Of a stretch of DNA of 64,000 nt, positions 1 through 9,001 are shown in pieces. A program made the translations under genes and the position numbers. Each line of letters starts with the position of its first letter. Position 1 is the stretch's first letter. Location: positions 1,981,097 to 2,045,096 of the forward strand of contig NZ_LS999839.1 in assembly GCF_900564155.1 (NCBI RefSeq). Reading direction: 5' to 3'. The DNA comes from Pedobacter schmidteae (GTDB taxonomy: Bacteria; Bacteroidota; Bacteroidia; Sphingobacteriales; Sphingobacteriaceae). The notes under the pieces were generated by a model. It searched no databases. It was not told the origin of the DNA and saw only the letters and a program-made list of their open reading frames with translations.

Positions 1-278
<278 letters not shown>

Positions 279-385
279 GTATGGTGCGAATATATAATGT
301 TGACATTGAGGTCGTAAAACAGGTTTATGCCGTTCGCATGCAAAGTAATTTCAGGGTAAAAACTAAGCCTGTGGCAAGCCAAATC

Positions 386-416
386 TTTGATGATAGCTCC
401 AAGTACAGTACATTTG
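386..416 (+). promoter_or_regulatory. Bacteroidota-type promoter for the bacilliredoxin gene
   Basis: TTTGA at 386-390 and TACATTTG at 409-416 match the -33 (TTTG) and -7 (TAnnTTTG) elements with a 19-nt spacer. The next gene on this strand starts at 455, giving a leader of roughly 30 nt. Assigned by motif only. Confidence 0.5.
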
Positions 417-454
417 TATTTATAAATTAGAAATTATTAAAATATTTAAAGCAT

Positions 455-865
455 ATGTATCCGGAATATTTAGTAGAACCAATGCGTGCAGAACTTACCA
501 AAGTAGGTTTTGAGGAATTAAAAACTGCAGACGATGTTGATAACGCCCTTGCTGGTGAAGGAACAGTATTTGTTGTAGTCAACTCTGTATGCGGCTGTGC
601 GGCGGCAAATGCGCGACCGGCTGCAAGGTTGGCGGCGGCAAACGAAAAACACCCAGATAAGTTGGTTACGGTTTTTGCAGGTATGGAAAAAGAAGCGGTA
701 GATAGGGCGAGAGGATATATGATCCCTTTTCCTCCTTCATCGCCGGCGATGGCTTTGTTTAAAGATGGTAAACTGGTTCATATGATCGAACGCCACCAAA
801 TTGAGGGACGTCCTGCACAAATGATTGCCGATAGTCTGATTGGCGCATTTGAACAATATTGCTAA
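455..865 (+). CDS. BrxA/BrxB family bacilliredoxin (YphP/YqiW, DUF1094)
   Basis: This 136-residue protein has the length and sequence of the YphP/YqiW family: the N-terminal MYPEYLVEPMR and the redox motif SVCGCAAANARP, with C46-G-C48. Family members are thioredoxin-fold proteins that remove bacillithiol from mixed disulfides. Many Bacteroidota have this family, so a bacillithiol or related thiol-disulfide role is likely but not proven by the sequence. A further Cys is the last residue (C136). The ATG at 455 follows a promoter at 386-416, and a hairpin terminator lies just after the stop. It is a single-gene unit that converges on the histidine kinase gene. Confidence 0.88.
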   Translation: MYPEYLVEPMRAELTKVGFEELKTADDVDNALAGEGTVFVVVNSVCGCAAANARPAARLAAANEKHPDKLVTVFAGMEKEAVDRARGYMIPFPPSSPAMALFKDGKLVHMIERHQIEGRPAQMIADSLIGAFEQYC

Positions 866-887
866 TCGAATTGAACAAGAAGTTTAT

Positions 888-917
888 AGGGGAGTCTGAT
901 AAGATATCCCCTTTTTA
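888..917 (+). terminator. Intrinsic terminator after the bacilliredoxin gene
   Basis: AGGGGA (888-893) pairs with TCCCCT (907-912), and the second arm runs into a T-rich stretch (TTTTTATTTTT). It sits 23 nt after the bacilliredoxin stop and touches the stop codon of the convergent kinase gene. Confidence 0.55.
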
Positions 918-3278
918 TTTTTCCGAAATGTGGTGCAACACTTTTCGATACAGTTCGTCAGGTAAAAAAGGTTTAATGACAATGTCATCAATTCCGGCCT
1001 CCATCACTCTAAGCTCTATCTCTTCAGGCAAATTAGCTGTAAGTGCAATGATTGGTATCGTAACCCCGTTCTGACGCATTTTCATGCTGGATTTGTAGCC
1101 ATCCATTACTGGCATATGTAAGTCCATTAACACCAGTTTGTGTCTGCCTACATCCAGTTTGTCCAGCGCCTCCTGTCCATTTAGGGCTACCTCAATGGTA
1201 GCTCCCCAACGTTCCAGGTACCTTTGTGCTACCAGTACGTTCATCAGGTTGTCTTCTACCAGTAATATATGTATGCCCGTTAAGGGTTTATCACTTTCTG
1301 CAGGGAGTTGGTCTGTTGTTTTATGCTCTAGCTTTTTTATACTTTTCTCAAACGTTTGTATGAAATAAAAAGTCGAGCCTTTACCTTCATCACTTTGAAG
1401 GTTTAGTGCTGAACTTTGTAGTTCCAATATCCGCTTACAAATGGCCAGTCCCAGGCCGGTTCCTCCAAAGCCCCTTGATGTAGAAGAGTCGGCTTGGGTA
1501 AACCGCTCAAAAATGACTTTTTGTTTTTCTTTGGAAATGCCAATTCCGGTATCTTTAACCTCAATGTTCAACGTAATGGTAGCCTCTGTCTGACTGGTTA
1601 CAGTAACGCCAACCTGCACAAATCCTTTGTTGGTAAATTTTATGGCATTGTGAACCAGATTGGTCATCACTTGTGATAAACGTGTAGGATCACCTAATAA
1701 TTTATTGTTTAGTGTGCTATCCACATGAAGGGTTAGACCAATGCCTTTGTCATGTGCAGCGCTCTGCAAACCCGAAACGATATTACCGGCAATGGAGGCT
1801 ACATTCATTTCGATGTGTTCAAATGCTACTTTCCCCGCCTCAATTTTATTCAGATCTAAAATGTCGTTAACAATAGATAAAAGATTGTTTGCTGAAAAAA
1901 GCATGACATCAAGTTGTTCTTTCTGGTCGTCCCTGGGGGTGTTTTTTAAGAGCAGGTGGCTCATACCAATTACCGCATTCAGTGGTGTTCTGATCTCGTG
2001 ACTCATGGTGCTCAAAAATTCACTTTTTGCCCTTAGCCCTTGTTCGGCCTCAGCTCTTGCTTTTTTAAGCTCGAAGGAAACGCGATGCGAAAGAATAAGT
2101 GACTGAAGGAAGAAAAAACTGATGTAGAAAAGAAAACTCAGCAACTGAAAGGGTGGAATAAGTGACCAATAATGCAGCAATGTTATTGCGAAAACAGGCA
2201 TTAGTGCGAAAGAACTTAAAAGGGTATAAATAGCGCCTGGTCTTTTCCTGATATAAGCCATTGTATACACATACGGAACGTATACCAGGCAGAAAAGCAT
2301 GACCACCAAAAAGGGGCTCATGAGTTGGGTAAAGTAATAGGGAGGGAGACTGATGGTTGCCAGAGAGAAGCCGAAACACAATAGTCCGATGATCCGAATA
2401 ATGATGATATGCGTATCAAGCGGATAAAGATAACGGGTGTAAAGTGCGAAAAGGCCTATTCCGATAAACAGACTTAAATACTCCATCCTAAGGGTAAAGT
2501 ACCAGTCTATATCCGGAATCACGGTATGCAATACATAATTGTCTATTCCGATAATCCGGTAACTATAAACAATGGAAAACAATGCAAATAATAATATTGC
2601 TTTGTCGCGGTTCCCCATCAGATAAAGTCCTAAAAAGAATAGTCCACCCATCATCAGGCAACCTGTCAACAACAAATCTATCGCTTCAGCTTGCTTTCGT
2701 TTTAAGATGATATTTTCCTTGTTACCAATCCATATTGATTTTTTTACGCCAGCTTTGCTGTGTTCAAAATTCGATACCTGAAGGAGAATGTTTAAGGTGT
2801 CTGTGCCACGTGGGATCTCAGCTGTTCGATATTCCCAATAGGGCATAAAATCAACGGGTGTTTTTCCTACTTTCCCATTGGAGGCTACCTTATATCCATT
2901 AATATATAGTCTGTATGCTGTATAAACCTCGGGCATTGCTATGCGTAGGTATTCGTTGGTTTTGGGCAGCAGGATCTTTAGTGCATAGGTGGCATAGCCA
3001 AATGCCGGCAGGCTTTTCCCATTTATTTTGTCAGTCCATCTATAGGGAAAGTTTACCAGGGTTCCATTGTTGGGGGTTGGATCTGTAGGGTCAACAAGTT
3101 GGTGCCAATAAAAAAGCCACTCGCCATTTAGCGAAACTTTTTGAGCCAAAGACTGGTGGCGCAGGTCGATAACCCCATCTTTTGCAACAGGCATGGTTGC
3201 ATCAGTATAGCCAAAAACATAACTTGTAAAGCAGCACAGCACAAGCCATACGCTATAAAAATACCTATTTAATCCCAT
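915..3278 (-). CDS. Hybrid sensor histidine kinase/response regulator, 7TMR-DISM type
   Basis: The 787-residue protein begins with a signal peptide (about 1-23) and an extracytoplasmic beta-rich region (about 30-195) resembling the 7TMR-DISM extracellular sensor. A block of roughly seven hydrophobic segments follows (about 200-398). The cytoplasmic part has a HisKA domain with SHEIRTPLN (phospho-acceptor H427), a HATPase with N box N544, G1 DTGIG (576-580) and G2 GFGGTGLGL, and a C-terminal receiver domain with phospho-acceptor D719 and conserved K769. All catalytic residues are present, so it should autophosphorylate and pass phosphate to its own receiver. No DNA-binding output and no adjacent partner are seen, so its target is elsewhere. 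The 7TMR-DISM sensors often bind carbohydrates, but the ligand cannot be told from the sequence. Confidence 0.9.
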   Translation of the reverse strand: MGLNRYFYSVWLVLCCFTSYVFGYTDATMPVAKDGVIDLRHQSLAQKVSLNGEWLFYWHQLVDPTDPTPNNGTLVNFPYRWTDKINGKSLPAFGYATYALKILLPKTNEYLRIAMPEVYTAYRLYINGYKVASNGKVGKTPVDFMPYWEYRTAEIPRGTDTLNILLQVSNFEHSKAGVKKSIWIGNKENIILKRKQAEAIDLLLTGCLMMGGLFFLGLYLMGNRDKAILLFALFSIVYSYRIIGIDNYVLHTVIPDIDWYFTLRMEYLSLFIGIGLFALYTRYLYPLDTHIIIIRIIGLLCFGFSLATISLPPYYFTQLMSPFLVVMLFCLVYVPYVYTMAYIRKRPGAIYTLLSSFALMPVFAITLLHYWSLIPPFQLLSFLFYISFFFLQSLILSHRVSFELKKARAEAEQGLRAKSEFLSTMSHEIRTPLNAVIGMSHLLLKNTPRDDQKEQLDVMLFSANNLLSIVNDILDLNKIEAGKVAFEHIEMNVASIAGNIVSGLQSAAHDKGIGLTLHVDSTLNNKLLGDPTRLSQVMTNLVHNAIKFTNKGFVQVGVTVTSQTEATITLNIEVKDTGIGISKEKQKVIFERFTQADSSTSRGFGGTGLGLAICKRILELQSSALNLQSDEGKGSTFYFIQTFEKSIKKLEHKTTDQLPAESDKPLTGIHILLVEDNLMNVLVAQRYLERWGATIEVALNGQEALDKLDVGRHKLVLMDLHMPVMDGYKSSMKMRQNGVTIPIIALTANLPEEIELRVMEAGIDDIVIKPFLPDELYRKVLHHISEK

Positions 3279-3380
3279 TAAGAATTATTAAAATACTTAA
3301 TTAATGATCTGCAACTAATCAATTAATGATTTTAATTTTTGCGCTAATATATGGTAATTAAAAAGTTAATAACAATGAAA

Positions 3381-4172
3381 TTAAAAATCCTTGTTGAGTA
3401 ATTTTTCCAGCTCCCCGAAAGAAACATTCATTCTTACCCTTCCTTGTTTGGCATAGGCAATTTCTCCGGTCTCCTCAGATATGATAACGGCAACAGCATC
3501 AGTTGTTTCCGATACGCCAATGCCTGCCCGGTGACGTAACCCAAATTGAGGAGGCAATTTGTCATTGTCGGTTAAGGGAAGAATGCAGCTTGCACTTTTA
3601 ATCTTGTTTTCGGCAATCACAACTGCACCATCATGAAGCGGACTATATTTCTGGAAAATACTTTCCAGTAAGCGTTTTGATATTTTAGAATCAATCATTT
3701 CACAGCTGTTGGCAAACAACTGGTCGTCATAAAATTTAACAAACACAATTAACGCGCCTGTCCTTGATTTTTTCATGCTTTTGCAGGCGTCAATAATTGG
3801 TTTTATGCGGATAAGGTTGTTTTGCTCTATATTTTTACTGCCAAACAGATAACCCCACCATGCTTTATTCTGCTGTAAAAAAGTGTTTTTTCCGATCAAT
3901 AGTAAAAAACGCCTGATTTCAGGTTGGAAGATCACAATCAAGGCTATGATTCCTACACTCATAAATTGGTTGAGGATGCTGGAAAGCAGGTTCATGTGTA
4001 AGGCATCTACTACCCAGTGTATTACCAGAATGATTACCATACCAAGTAGCAGGTTTACCGCCAGGGTATTTTTTATGAGGTTGTAAATGTAATATATGAT
4101 CAGTGCGACGAGAATAATATCTACCGCATCTGTAATGGTCACTTTTAAGAAATCAAATTCTAATGTTTTCAC
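3381..4172 (-). CDS. cdaA: Membrane-bound diadenylate cyclase (CdaA)
   Basis: This 263-residue protein has N-terminal hydrophobic segments (about 17-34, 38-56 and 67-84) followed by a DAC domain. The diagnostic DGA (181-183) and RHR (213-215) motifs are intact. It condenses two ATP into the second messenger c-di-AMP at the inner face of the membrane. It lies 72 nt downstream of folP on the same strand; folP-cdaA adjacency is common in Bacteroidota and suggests co-transcription. The usual Firmicutes partners CdaR and GlmM are not next to it. Confidence 0.93.
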   Translation of the reverse strand: MKTLEFDFLKVTITDAVDIILVALIIYYIYNLIKNTLAVNLLLGMVIILVIHWVVDALHMNLLSSILNQFMSVGIIALIVIFQPEIRRFLLLIGKNTFLQQNKAWWGYLFGSKNIEQNNLIRIKPIIDACKSMKKSRTGALIVFVKFYDDQLFANSCEMIDSKISKRLLESIFQKYSPLHDGAVVIAENKIKSASCILPLTDNDKLPPQFGLRHRAGIGVSETTDAVAVIISEETGEIAYAKQGRVRMNVSFGELEKLLNKDF

Positions 4173-4244
4173 CGCTGTTTAATTATGATGGCTATGAGGC
4201 TGCATATGCTTTACAAATGGCAAGTTAGGAATTTTTTAACCATA

Positions 4245-5102
4245 TTACTGCTGTTGCATTTTTGTAACCAGGGCAATACATTCTGCGGCTGCTTTCACAT
4301 CATGGACCCTTAAAATCTGGGTGCCCTTCAATAAAGCGATGGTATTTAGTGCCGTGGTGCCATTTAATGCCTGTTCGGGGCCTCCACCTAAAAATTTATA
4401 GATCATTGATTTTCTGGAAAGGCCTGCAAGTACAGGTAGTTCAAACAAATTAAGGTCGTCCATGTGGTGCAAAATCTCATAATTCTGCTCAAGTGTTTTC
4501 GCGAAACCAAATCCCGGATCCAGAACAATATCTTTTACACCTGCCTCTTTTAGTCTGCTTATTTTTTCGGCGAAATAAGCCACCATCTCTGGCATCAGGT
4601 TTTCGTATGCTGTGTGTTGTTGCATGGTTTGTGGAGTCCCTCTCATATGCATTAGGATGTATGGAACATTTAAATCAGCTACCGTTTGAAACATATTCCC
4701 ATCCATTTCTCCTCCTGATATGTCGTTGATGATATGCGCCCCGGCCTGGATGGCCGCTCGGGCTACTTCAGCCCTGAAGGTGTCCACGGACAATAAGGCC
4801 TCTGGAAATTTTTTGCGAATCACCTCTACAACGGGAACCAATCTGTCAATTTCCTGTTGCTCGGTTACGTCGGCCGCACCTGGTCTGGACGAGTATGCCC
4901 CAATGTCAATAAACCGACCACCTTCGTTTAAAATAGTTTGGGCCCGCTCCAGCGCCTCTTCAATGGTGCCAGTACGGCTGTCACTATAAAATGAATCAGG
5001 GGTAATATTGAGTATTCCCATCACACAAGGCTCAGTTAAATCAAGCAGTTTACCTTGCAGGTTTAGTGTGGTCTTTCGGTTTAAAAATGTATCTTTAGCC
5101 AT
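4245..5102 (-). CDS. folP: Dihydropteroate synthase
   Basis: The 285-residue TIM-barrel enzyme joins 6-hydroxymethyl-7,8-dihydropterin diphosphate to p-aminobenzoate in folate synthesis. Signatures seen are MGILNITPDSF (28-38), DIGAYSSRPGA (66-76), SVDTF (105-109), NDISG (126-130), DPGFGFAKT (195-203), SRKSM (229-233) and the C-terminal RVHDV. Length is normal. It is the first gene of the folP-cdaA unit and is divergent from the DUF1599 gene; an exact -7 box lies at 5113-5120. Confidence 0.96.
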   Translation of the reverse strand: MAKDTFLNRKTTLNLQGKLLDLTEPCVMGILNITPDSFYSDSRTGTIEEALERAQTILNEGGRFIDIGAYSSRPGAADVTEQQEIDRLVPVVEVIRKKFPEALLSVDTFRAEVARAAIQAGAHIINDISGGEMDGNMFQTVADLNVPYILMHMRGTPQTMQQHTAYENLMPEMVAYFAEKISRLKEAGVKDIVLDPGFGFAKTLEQNYEILHHMDDLNLFELPVLAGLSRKSMIYKFLGGGPEQALNGTTALNTIALLKGTQILRVHDVKAAAECIALVTKMQQQ

Positions 5103-5112
5103 TGTTTTAATG

Positions 5113-5120
5113 CAAACTTA
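5113..5120 (-). promoter_or_regulatory. Candidate -7 element for folP
   Basis: On the minus strand this reads TAAGTTTG, an exact TAnnTTTG match, ending 10 nt before the folP ATG. The expected -33 position carries only a T-rich stretch with no clear TTG, so the promoter assignment is tentative. The transcript would have almost no leader. Confidence 0.35.
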
Positions 5121-5172
5121 GATAAAAAAGATAGGGTATTAAAACGGGTGTGAACTTATTATTTTTATTGTT

Positions 5173-5715
5173 TTGGCAACAAATACATCTCAGGAATTCG
5201 ACGCGGTAATAGCGGTTTGCAAATCGCTTTTTTTAAAGAAAACAAAAGACTATGGAACAGCCTGGCGAATACTCAGGCCGGCTTCAATAACTGATCAGAT
5301 TTTTATTAAAGCGCAACGTATCCGTACGCTGGAGGAAAAAAAGATCTCAAAAGTAGGAGAAGACATTACAGCTGAGTACATCGGTATCATCAATTATAGT
5401 ATTATTGCCATGATCCAGTTGGAGCTGAATGAGAATGATCCGCTGGAAATGGAACTCAAAGTGGTTGAGCAGGCTTACGATCAAAAAATAAAGGACACAA
5501 AAGAACTGATGTTCAATAAAAACCACGACTATGGTGAAGCCTGGCGCGATATGCGCATTAGTTCTTTAACCGATTTGATATTGATGAAAATCTTCCGTGT
5601 CAAACAGATTGAAGATAACCAGGGACAAACCCTGGCTTCTGAAGGCGTAGATGCCAATTATCAAGATATGTTAAACTATTCGGTATTTGCACTGATTAAA
5701 TTGGGCGTTCAATAA
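5173..5715 (+). CDS. DUF1599 domain protein with two tandem copies of the domain
   Basis: This 180-residue soluble protein contains two copies of one motif: KDYGTAWRILRP near residue 30 and HDYGEAWRDMR near residue 121, each followed by (S)xTDxIxxKxxRxxxxE. That is the DUF1599 (nucleotide modification-associated) family, whose reaction is not established to my knowledge. The frame has no upstream ATG before the in-frame TAA at 5140; the best start is TTG at 5173, so the N-terminus is less certain than the rest. Its stop overlaps the next ATG by one base (TAATG), indicating translational coupling to the DoxX-type membrane protein. Confidence 0.8.
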   Translation: MATNTSQEFDAVIAVCKSLFLKKTKDYGTAWRILRPASITDQIFIKAQRIRTLEEKKISKVGEDITAEYIGIINYSIIAMIQLELNENDPLEMELKVVEQAYDQKIKDTKELMFNKNHDYGEAWRDMRISSLTDLILMKIFRVKQIEDNQGQTLASEGVDANYQDMLNYSVFALIKLGVQ

Positions 5716-6866
5716 TGAAGAAGACGATATTAAATTTTTCAAGAATATTTGTTGGTGTTCTTTTTATCTTTTCTGGCCTGATTAAGGCAAATGATCCACT
5801 TGGGTTTGGCTATAAACTGCAGGAATACTTTGATGTATTTCATATGTCGTTTTTAGGTGGCATGGCAACCGGAATTGCCATATTGTTGTGTGTGTTTGAG
5901 ATCGTTCTGGGTGCATTGCTACTGTTAGGTGCCTGGGCTAAGAAAGTAACCGGCGGTTTGCTTGCCGTTATTATCTTTTTTACTTTTTTAACTTTCGTCT
6001 CTGCGGCCTTTAAAGTTGTTACTTCCTGTGGATGTTTTGGTGACGCCATTCCTTTAACACCATGGCAGTCGTTCTCTAAAGATCTGGTCTTACTGGTGCT
6101 GATTATCTATCTGTTTGTACATCATCAATTGATCAAACCGGTTACCACAAGTTTAAAAGCACAAAAAGGCTGGTTTGTATTGGTCACCCTGATTTCTACC
6201 TTGTTTGGTCTTTATACTTACAATATGTTGCCGATTCTCGATTTTTTACCTTATAAAATAGGAGCCAATCTTCCCCAACTGATGAAGATTCCGGAAGGAG
6301 AAAAAGGTGATGAGTATGCAATTATGTACAAAATGCATAACAAAAAAACTGGCGAAAAAAAGGTGATGAGTGATAAGGACTACCTCAAAACGGAGATATG
6401 GAAAGATGACAACTGGGAAATTGTAGGTGACCCCGACAAGGTGTTGGTGAAAAAAGGTTATGAACCTAAAATCAAAGACCTGCTGATTACAGATGCCTCA
6501 GGGACAGACTATACCAAAGAGCTGATTGAAAATCCTTACTACAACCTGGTTATTGTTGCTTATAATCTTAATGATGTAAACGAAAAGGCTATTGCCGAAC
6601 TGAATACCCTTGCGCTAAATGCTACTGAACAATTTAACCTCAGAACGGTATTGTTAACCTCTAATTCGGCTAGTGATGCAGAGCAGTTCAGTAAACGTAT
6701 GAAGTTATTTGCCGAGGTTTTTTATGCGGATGCTGTACCTTTAAAAAGTATGGTCAGATCAAATCCTGGTGTATTATTACTTAAAAATGGTGTAATCATT
6801 GATAAATGGCATTATCATACAGTACCTTCTTTTGATAAACTGGCCGATCAATATTTTAGTAAATAA
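5715..6866 (+). CDS. DoxX/MauE-like membrane protein with thioredoxin-like C-terminus (BT_3928 family)
   Basis: The 383-residue protein has an N-terminal DoxX/MauE-like bundle of four hydrophobic helices (about 8-24, 47-72, 79-100 and 122-137) and a fifth at 155-175. After helix three it carries the cysteine pair CGCFGD (C105, C107), typical of MauE/DoxX-type thiol-redox membrane proteins. The C-terminal half (about 240-383) looks thioredoxin-like in pattern but I see no CxxC in it. The protein probably takes part in thiol chemistry in the envelope; its partner is unknown. The start codon overlaps the stop of the DUF1599 gene by one base, and the ABC permease begins 3 nt after the stop. Confidence 0.75.
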   Translation: MKKTILNFSRIFVGVLFIFSGLIKANDPLGFGYKLQEYFDVFHMSFLGGMATGIAILLCVFEIVLGALLLLGAWAKKVTGGLLAVIIFFTFLTFVSAAFKVVTSCGCFGDAIPLTPWQSFSKDLVLLVLIIYLFVHHQLIKPVTTSLKAQKGWFVLVTLISTLFGLYTYNMLPILDFLPYKIGANLPQLMKIPEGEKGDEYAIMYKMHNKKTGEKKVMSDKDYLKTEIWKDDNWEIVGDPDKVLVKKGYEPKIKDLLITDASGTDYTKELIENPYYNLVIVAYNLNDVNEKAIAELNTLALNATEQFNLRTVLLTSNSASDAEQFSKRMKLFAEVFYADAVPLKSMVRSNPGVLLLKNGVIIDKWHYHTVPSFDKLADQYFSK

Positions 6867-6868
6867 CT

Positions 6869-7924
6869 ATGCTGCAATACGCCGTCAAAAAAATCTTATA
6901 TGGATTCGCCGTAATGGCAGGCGTTATTGCAGTGGTATTTATTTTGTTTAATGTATTGCCAGGTGATCCGGCAAGGATGACTATGGGGCAGCGGGCCGAT
7001 GTATCCTCACTCGAAGCGGTACGTAAAGAATTCGGCCTGGATAGATCCAAGCCTGAGCAATTTTTTCTTTATCTGAATGACCTTTCGCCACTGGGCTTTC
7101 ATGAAAATACAACTGAAAGTAAAGAAAAGTATCATTACCTGAGGCTGATCAGTTTTGGCGATCAGGTGATGGCGCTTAAATGGCCTTACCTGAGGCGTTC
7201 TTATCAAACAAAACGGGATGTGACCGCTATCTTATCAGAAACAGTACCTAATACCTTTGTACTGGCACTTACCGCCATGGTATTTGCTACAGCCCTCGGC
7301 GTATTTTTAGGTGTAGTTTCTGCAGTTCATAAAGACACATGGATTGATAAAGCTGCAAATGCATTTGCCATTTTGGGTATTTCTGCACCTTCTTTTTTTG
7401 CGGGGATCATTATTGCCTGGCTGTTTGGGTTTGTCCTAAGCGACTATACCGGCCTCAATATGTCGGGAAGTCTTTACAGCTACGATCCGTTTAAAGGTGA
7501 GATTATGACCTGGAAAAACTTATGGCTGCCAATGATTACCCTGGGATTAAGGCCCCTGGCTATTATTGTGCAGCTGACCAGAAGTGCAATGTTGGATGTG
7601 CTGGCGCAGGATTATATCCGTACAGCACGCGCCAAAGGTTTAAGCCGAAATGCCATTATATACAAGCATGCCTTAAAAAATGCCTTAAATCCCGTGATTA
7701 CGGCTATATCGGGGTGGTTTGCATCTCTGCTGGCGGGTTCATTTTTTGTGGAGTATATATTTGGCTATAATGGTTTGGGACGTACCACCGTAAATGCCCT
7801 AGAAATGTCCGACTTCCCGGTCGTAATGGGATCCATTCTTTTCATTGCACTGGTGTTTGTTATAATTAATATTTTAGTAGATGTATTATATGCCTTTGTC
7901 GATCCAAGGGTAAAACTAGCATAA
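6869..7924 (+). CDS. ABC transporter permease, DppB/OppB family
   Basis: The 351-residue integral membrane protein starts with the OppB-type helix and VLPGDPAR motif (about 28-36). It carries the permease coupling loop at about 249-277 with ARAKGLS (253-259) and ends with VDVLYAFVDPRVKL, typical of the family. Such proteins form one half of the pore of a peptide or nickel importer. No second permease, ATPase or binding-protein gene is adjacent. It sits between the DoxX-like gene (2-nt gap) and aroK (2-nt gap), so it is co-transcribed with housekeeping genes and must find its partners elsewhere. The region around 70-115 is a long periplasmic insertion compared with short DppB proteins. Confidence 0.88.
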   Translation: MLQYAVKKILYGFAVMAGVIAVVFILFNVLPGDPARMTMGQRADVSSLEAVRKEFGLDRSKPEQFFLYLNDLSPLGFHENTTESKEKYHYLRLISFGDQVMALKWPYLRRSYQTKRDVTAILSETVPNTFVLALTAMVFATALGVFLGVVSAVHKDTWIDKAANAFAILGISAPSFFAGIIIAWLFGFVLSDYTGLNMSGSLYSYDPFKGEIMTWKNLWLPMITLGLRPLAIIVQLTRSAMLDVLAQDYIRTARAKGLSRNAIIYKHALKNALNPVITAISGWFASLLAGSFFVEYIFGYNGLGRTTVNALEMSDFPVVMGSILFIALVFVIINILVDVLYAFVDPRVKLA

Positions 7925-7926
7925 CG

Positions 7927-8433
7927 ATGAAAATTTTTTTAATAGGGTTTATGGGCTGTGGTAAAAGTACACTTGGGAAAAAGCTTGCTCAAAAGCTGGG
8001 ATATGAATTTATAGACCTTGATCATCAGATAGAAAAAAGTGAGGGGAGTACCATCAGCGAATATTTTTCGACTCACGGCGAAGCCGCTTTCAGAAAGCTG
8101 GAAAATAAGACCTTAAAGGGATTCGATTACCCACTAAATGCAGTAGTGGCTACAGGAGGTGGGGCGCCTTGTTTTTTCGACAACATGGACTGGATCAATG
8201 AAAATGGATTATCTGTCTATATCGAAATGACGGCCGCGGCTTTAGCCAAGCGGTTGGAAGGTGGTAAAGACAAAAGGCCCGTATTAAAAGATTTGGATGA
8301 AACACAAATGATTGAGTTTATAGAAAATAAACTCAAGGAACGCAATGTGTTCTATAAACGGGCTCAGCTAACTGTAAATGGAATTAACCTCACCGCAGAT
8401 GCGATGAGGGCAATGATATTAAACAGGCAATAA
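7927..8433 (+). CDS. aroK: Shikimate kinase
   Basis: The 168-residue P-loop kinase has Walker A GFMGCGKST (7-15), the shikimate-binding LD (31-32), FR at 55-56 and GGG at 77-79, all in the usual positions. It phosphorylates shikimate at the 3-hydroxyl in aromatic amino acid synthesis. It is the last gene of the plus-strand run 5173-8433 and begins 3 nt after the ABC permease stop. It converges on the DoxX gene at 8457 with only 23 nt between stops. Confidence 0.95.
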   Translation: MKIFLIGFMGCGKSTLGKKLAQKLGYEFIDLDHQIEKSEGSTISEYFSTHGEAAFRKLENKTLKGFDYPLNAVVATGGGAPCFFDNMDWINENGLSVYIEMTAAALAKRLEGGKDKRPVLKDLDETQMIEFIENKLKERNVFYKRAQLTVNGINLTADAMRAMILNRQ

Positions 8434-8456
8434 ATGGTTTATTGAACTGTTTATTT

Positions 8457-8912
8457 TTATCTGTAGATGTTGGGCCTTTTCTTCATGGCCTGATCTACTG
8501 AGAATGGGCCAGAACCTACTACCCAGAACAGGATCAGTAACAACAATACCAGAATGGACAGCCAGAGCTCATTGTTCAAAATAGAAAAGCCATGTGCCAG
8601 GTTCACAAAAAATACGGCCACAATCAGTATTGGAATCTGGATTACAGCCGCAAAGCGGGTAACCAGTCCAATGGTGATTAAGATTCCACCCACCAGATGT
8701 ACAAAACCAACAATATGTAGAGCCAGGCTCGACATCATGCCTGAGAAGCCATAAGTGTTGTTTTGCAATAACATGTCCTGAAGTGCTGTCGTATTGCTTA
8801 CAATGGCAATACCTTTGCTAAAGATGAGCAGGCCTAATACAATCCTGATAATGTCAAGCCATTTGGCATGATGGACATCGCCCCAATGCTCAATTTTTTG
8901 AATAACTGTCAT
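8457..8912 (-). CDS. DoxX family inner-membrane protein
   Basis: A small four-helix membrane protein of the DoxX family, 151 residues from the ATG at 8910-8912. The reading frame is open upstream to 8996, but I chose the inner start because AAGAAGG lies 8-14 nt before it, and the preceding 28 codons encode an extra hydrophobic stretch unlike the family. Helices lie at about 20-35, 55-80, 85-105 and 115-135. The family is linked to thiol/redox or quinone-related functions, but nothing here fixes a role. It is the last gene of a minus-strand run after truA. Confidence 0.75.
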   Translation of the reverse strand: MTVIQKIEHWGDVHHAKWLDIIRIVLGLLIFSKGIAIVSNTTALQDMLLQNNTYGFSGMMSSLALHIVGFVHLVGGILITIGLVTRFAAVIQIPILIVAVFFVNLAHGFSILNNELWLSILVLLLLILFWVVGSGPFSVDQAMKKRPNIYR

Positions 8913-9001
8913 ACAGAATACCTTCTTTTTAATGAAGGCCTCTATTAAAGTTAATAAAAAAACAAGAAACAAACAATAGTAAACTATTAACAGCAAGTGG
9001 C

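Noticed and set aside
8913..8996. Longer N-terminus for the DoxX protein
   Set aside because: The inner ATG at 8912 has a purine-rich AAGAAGG upstream and gives the usual family length.
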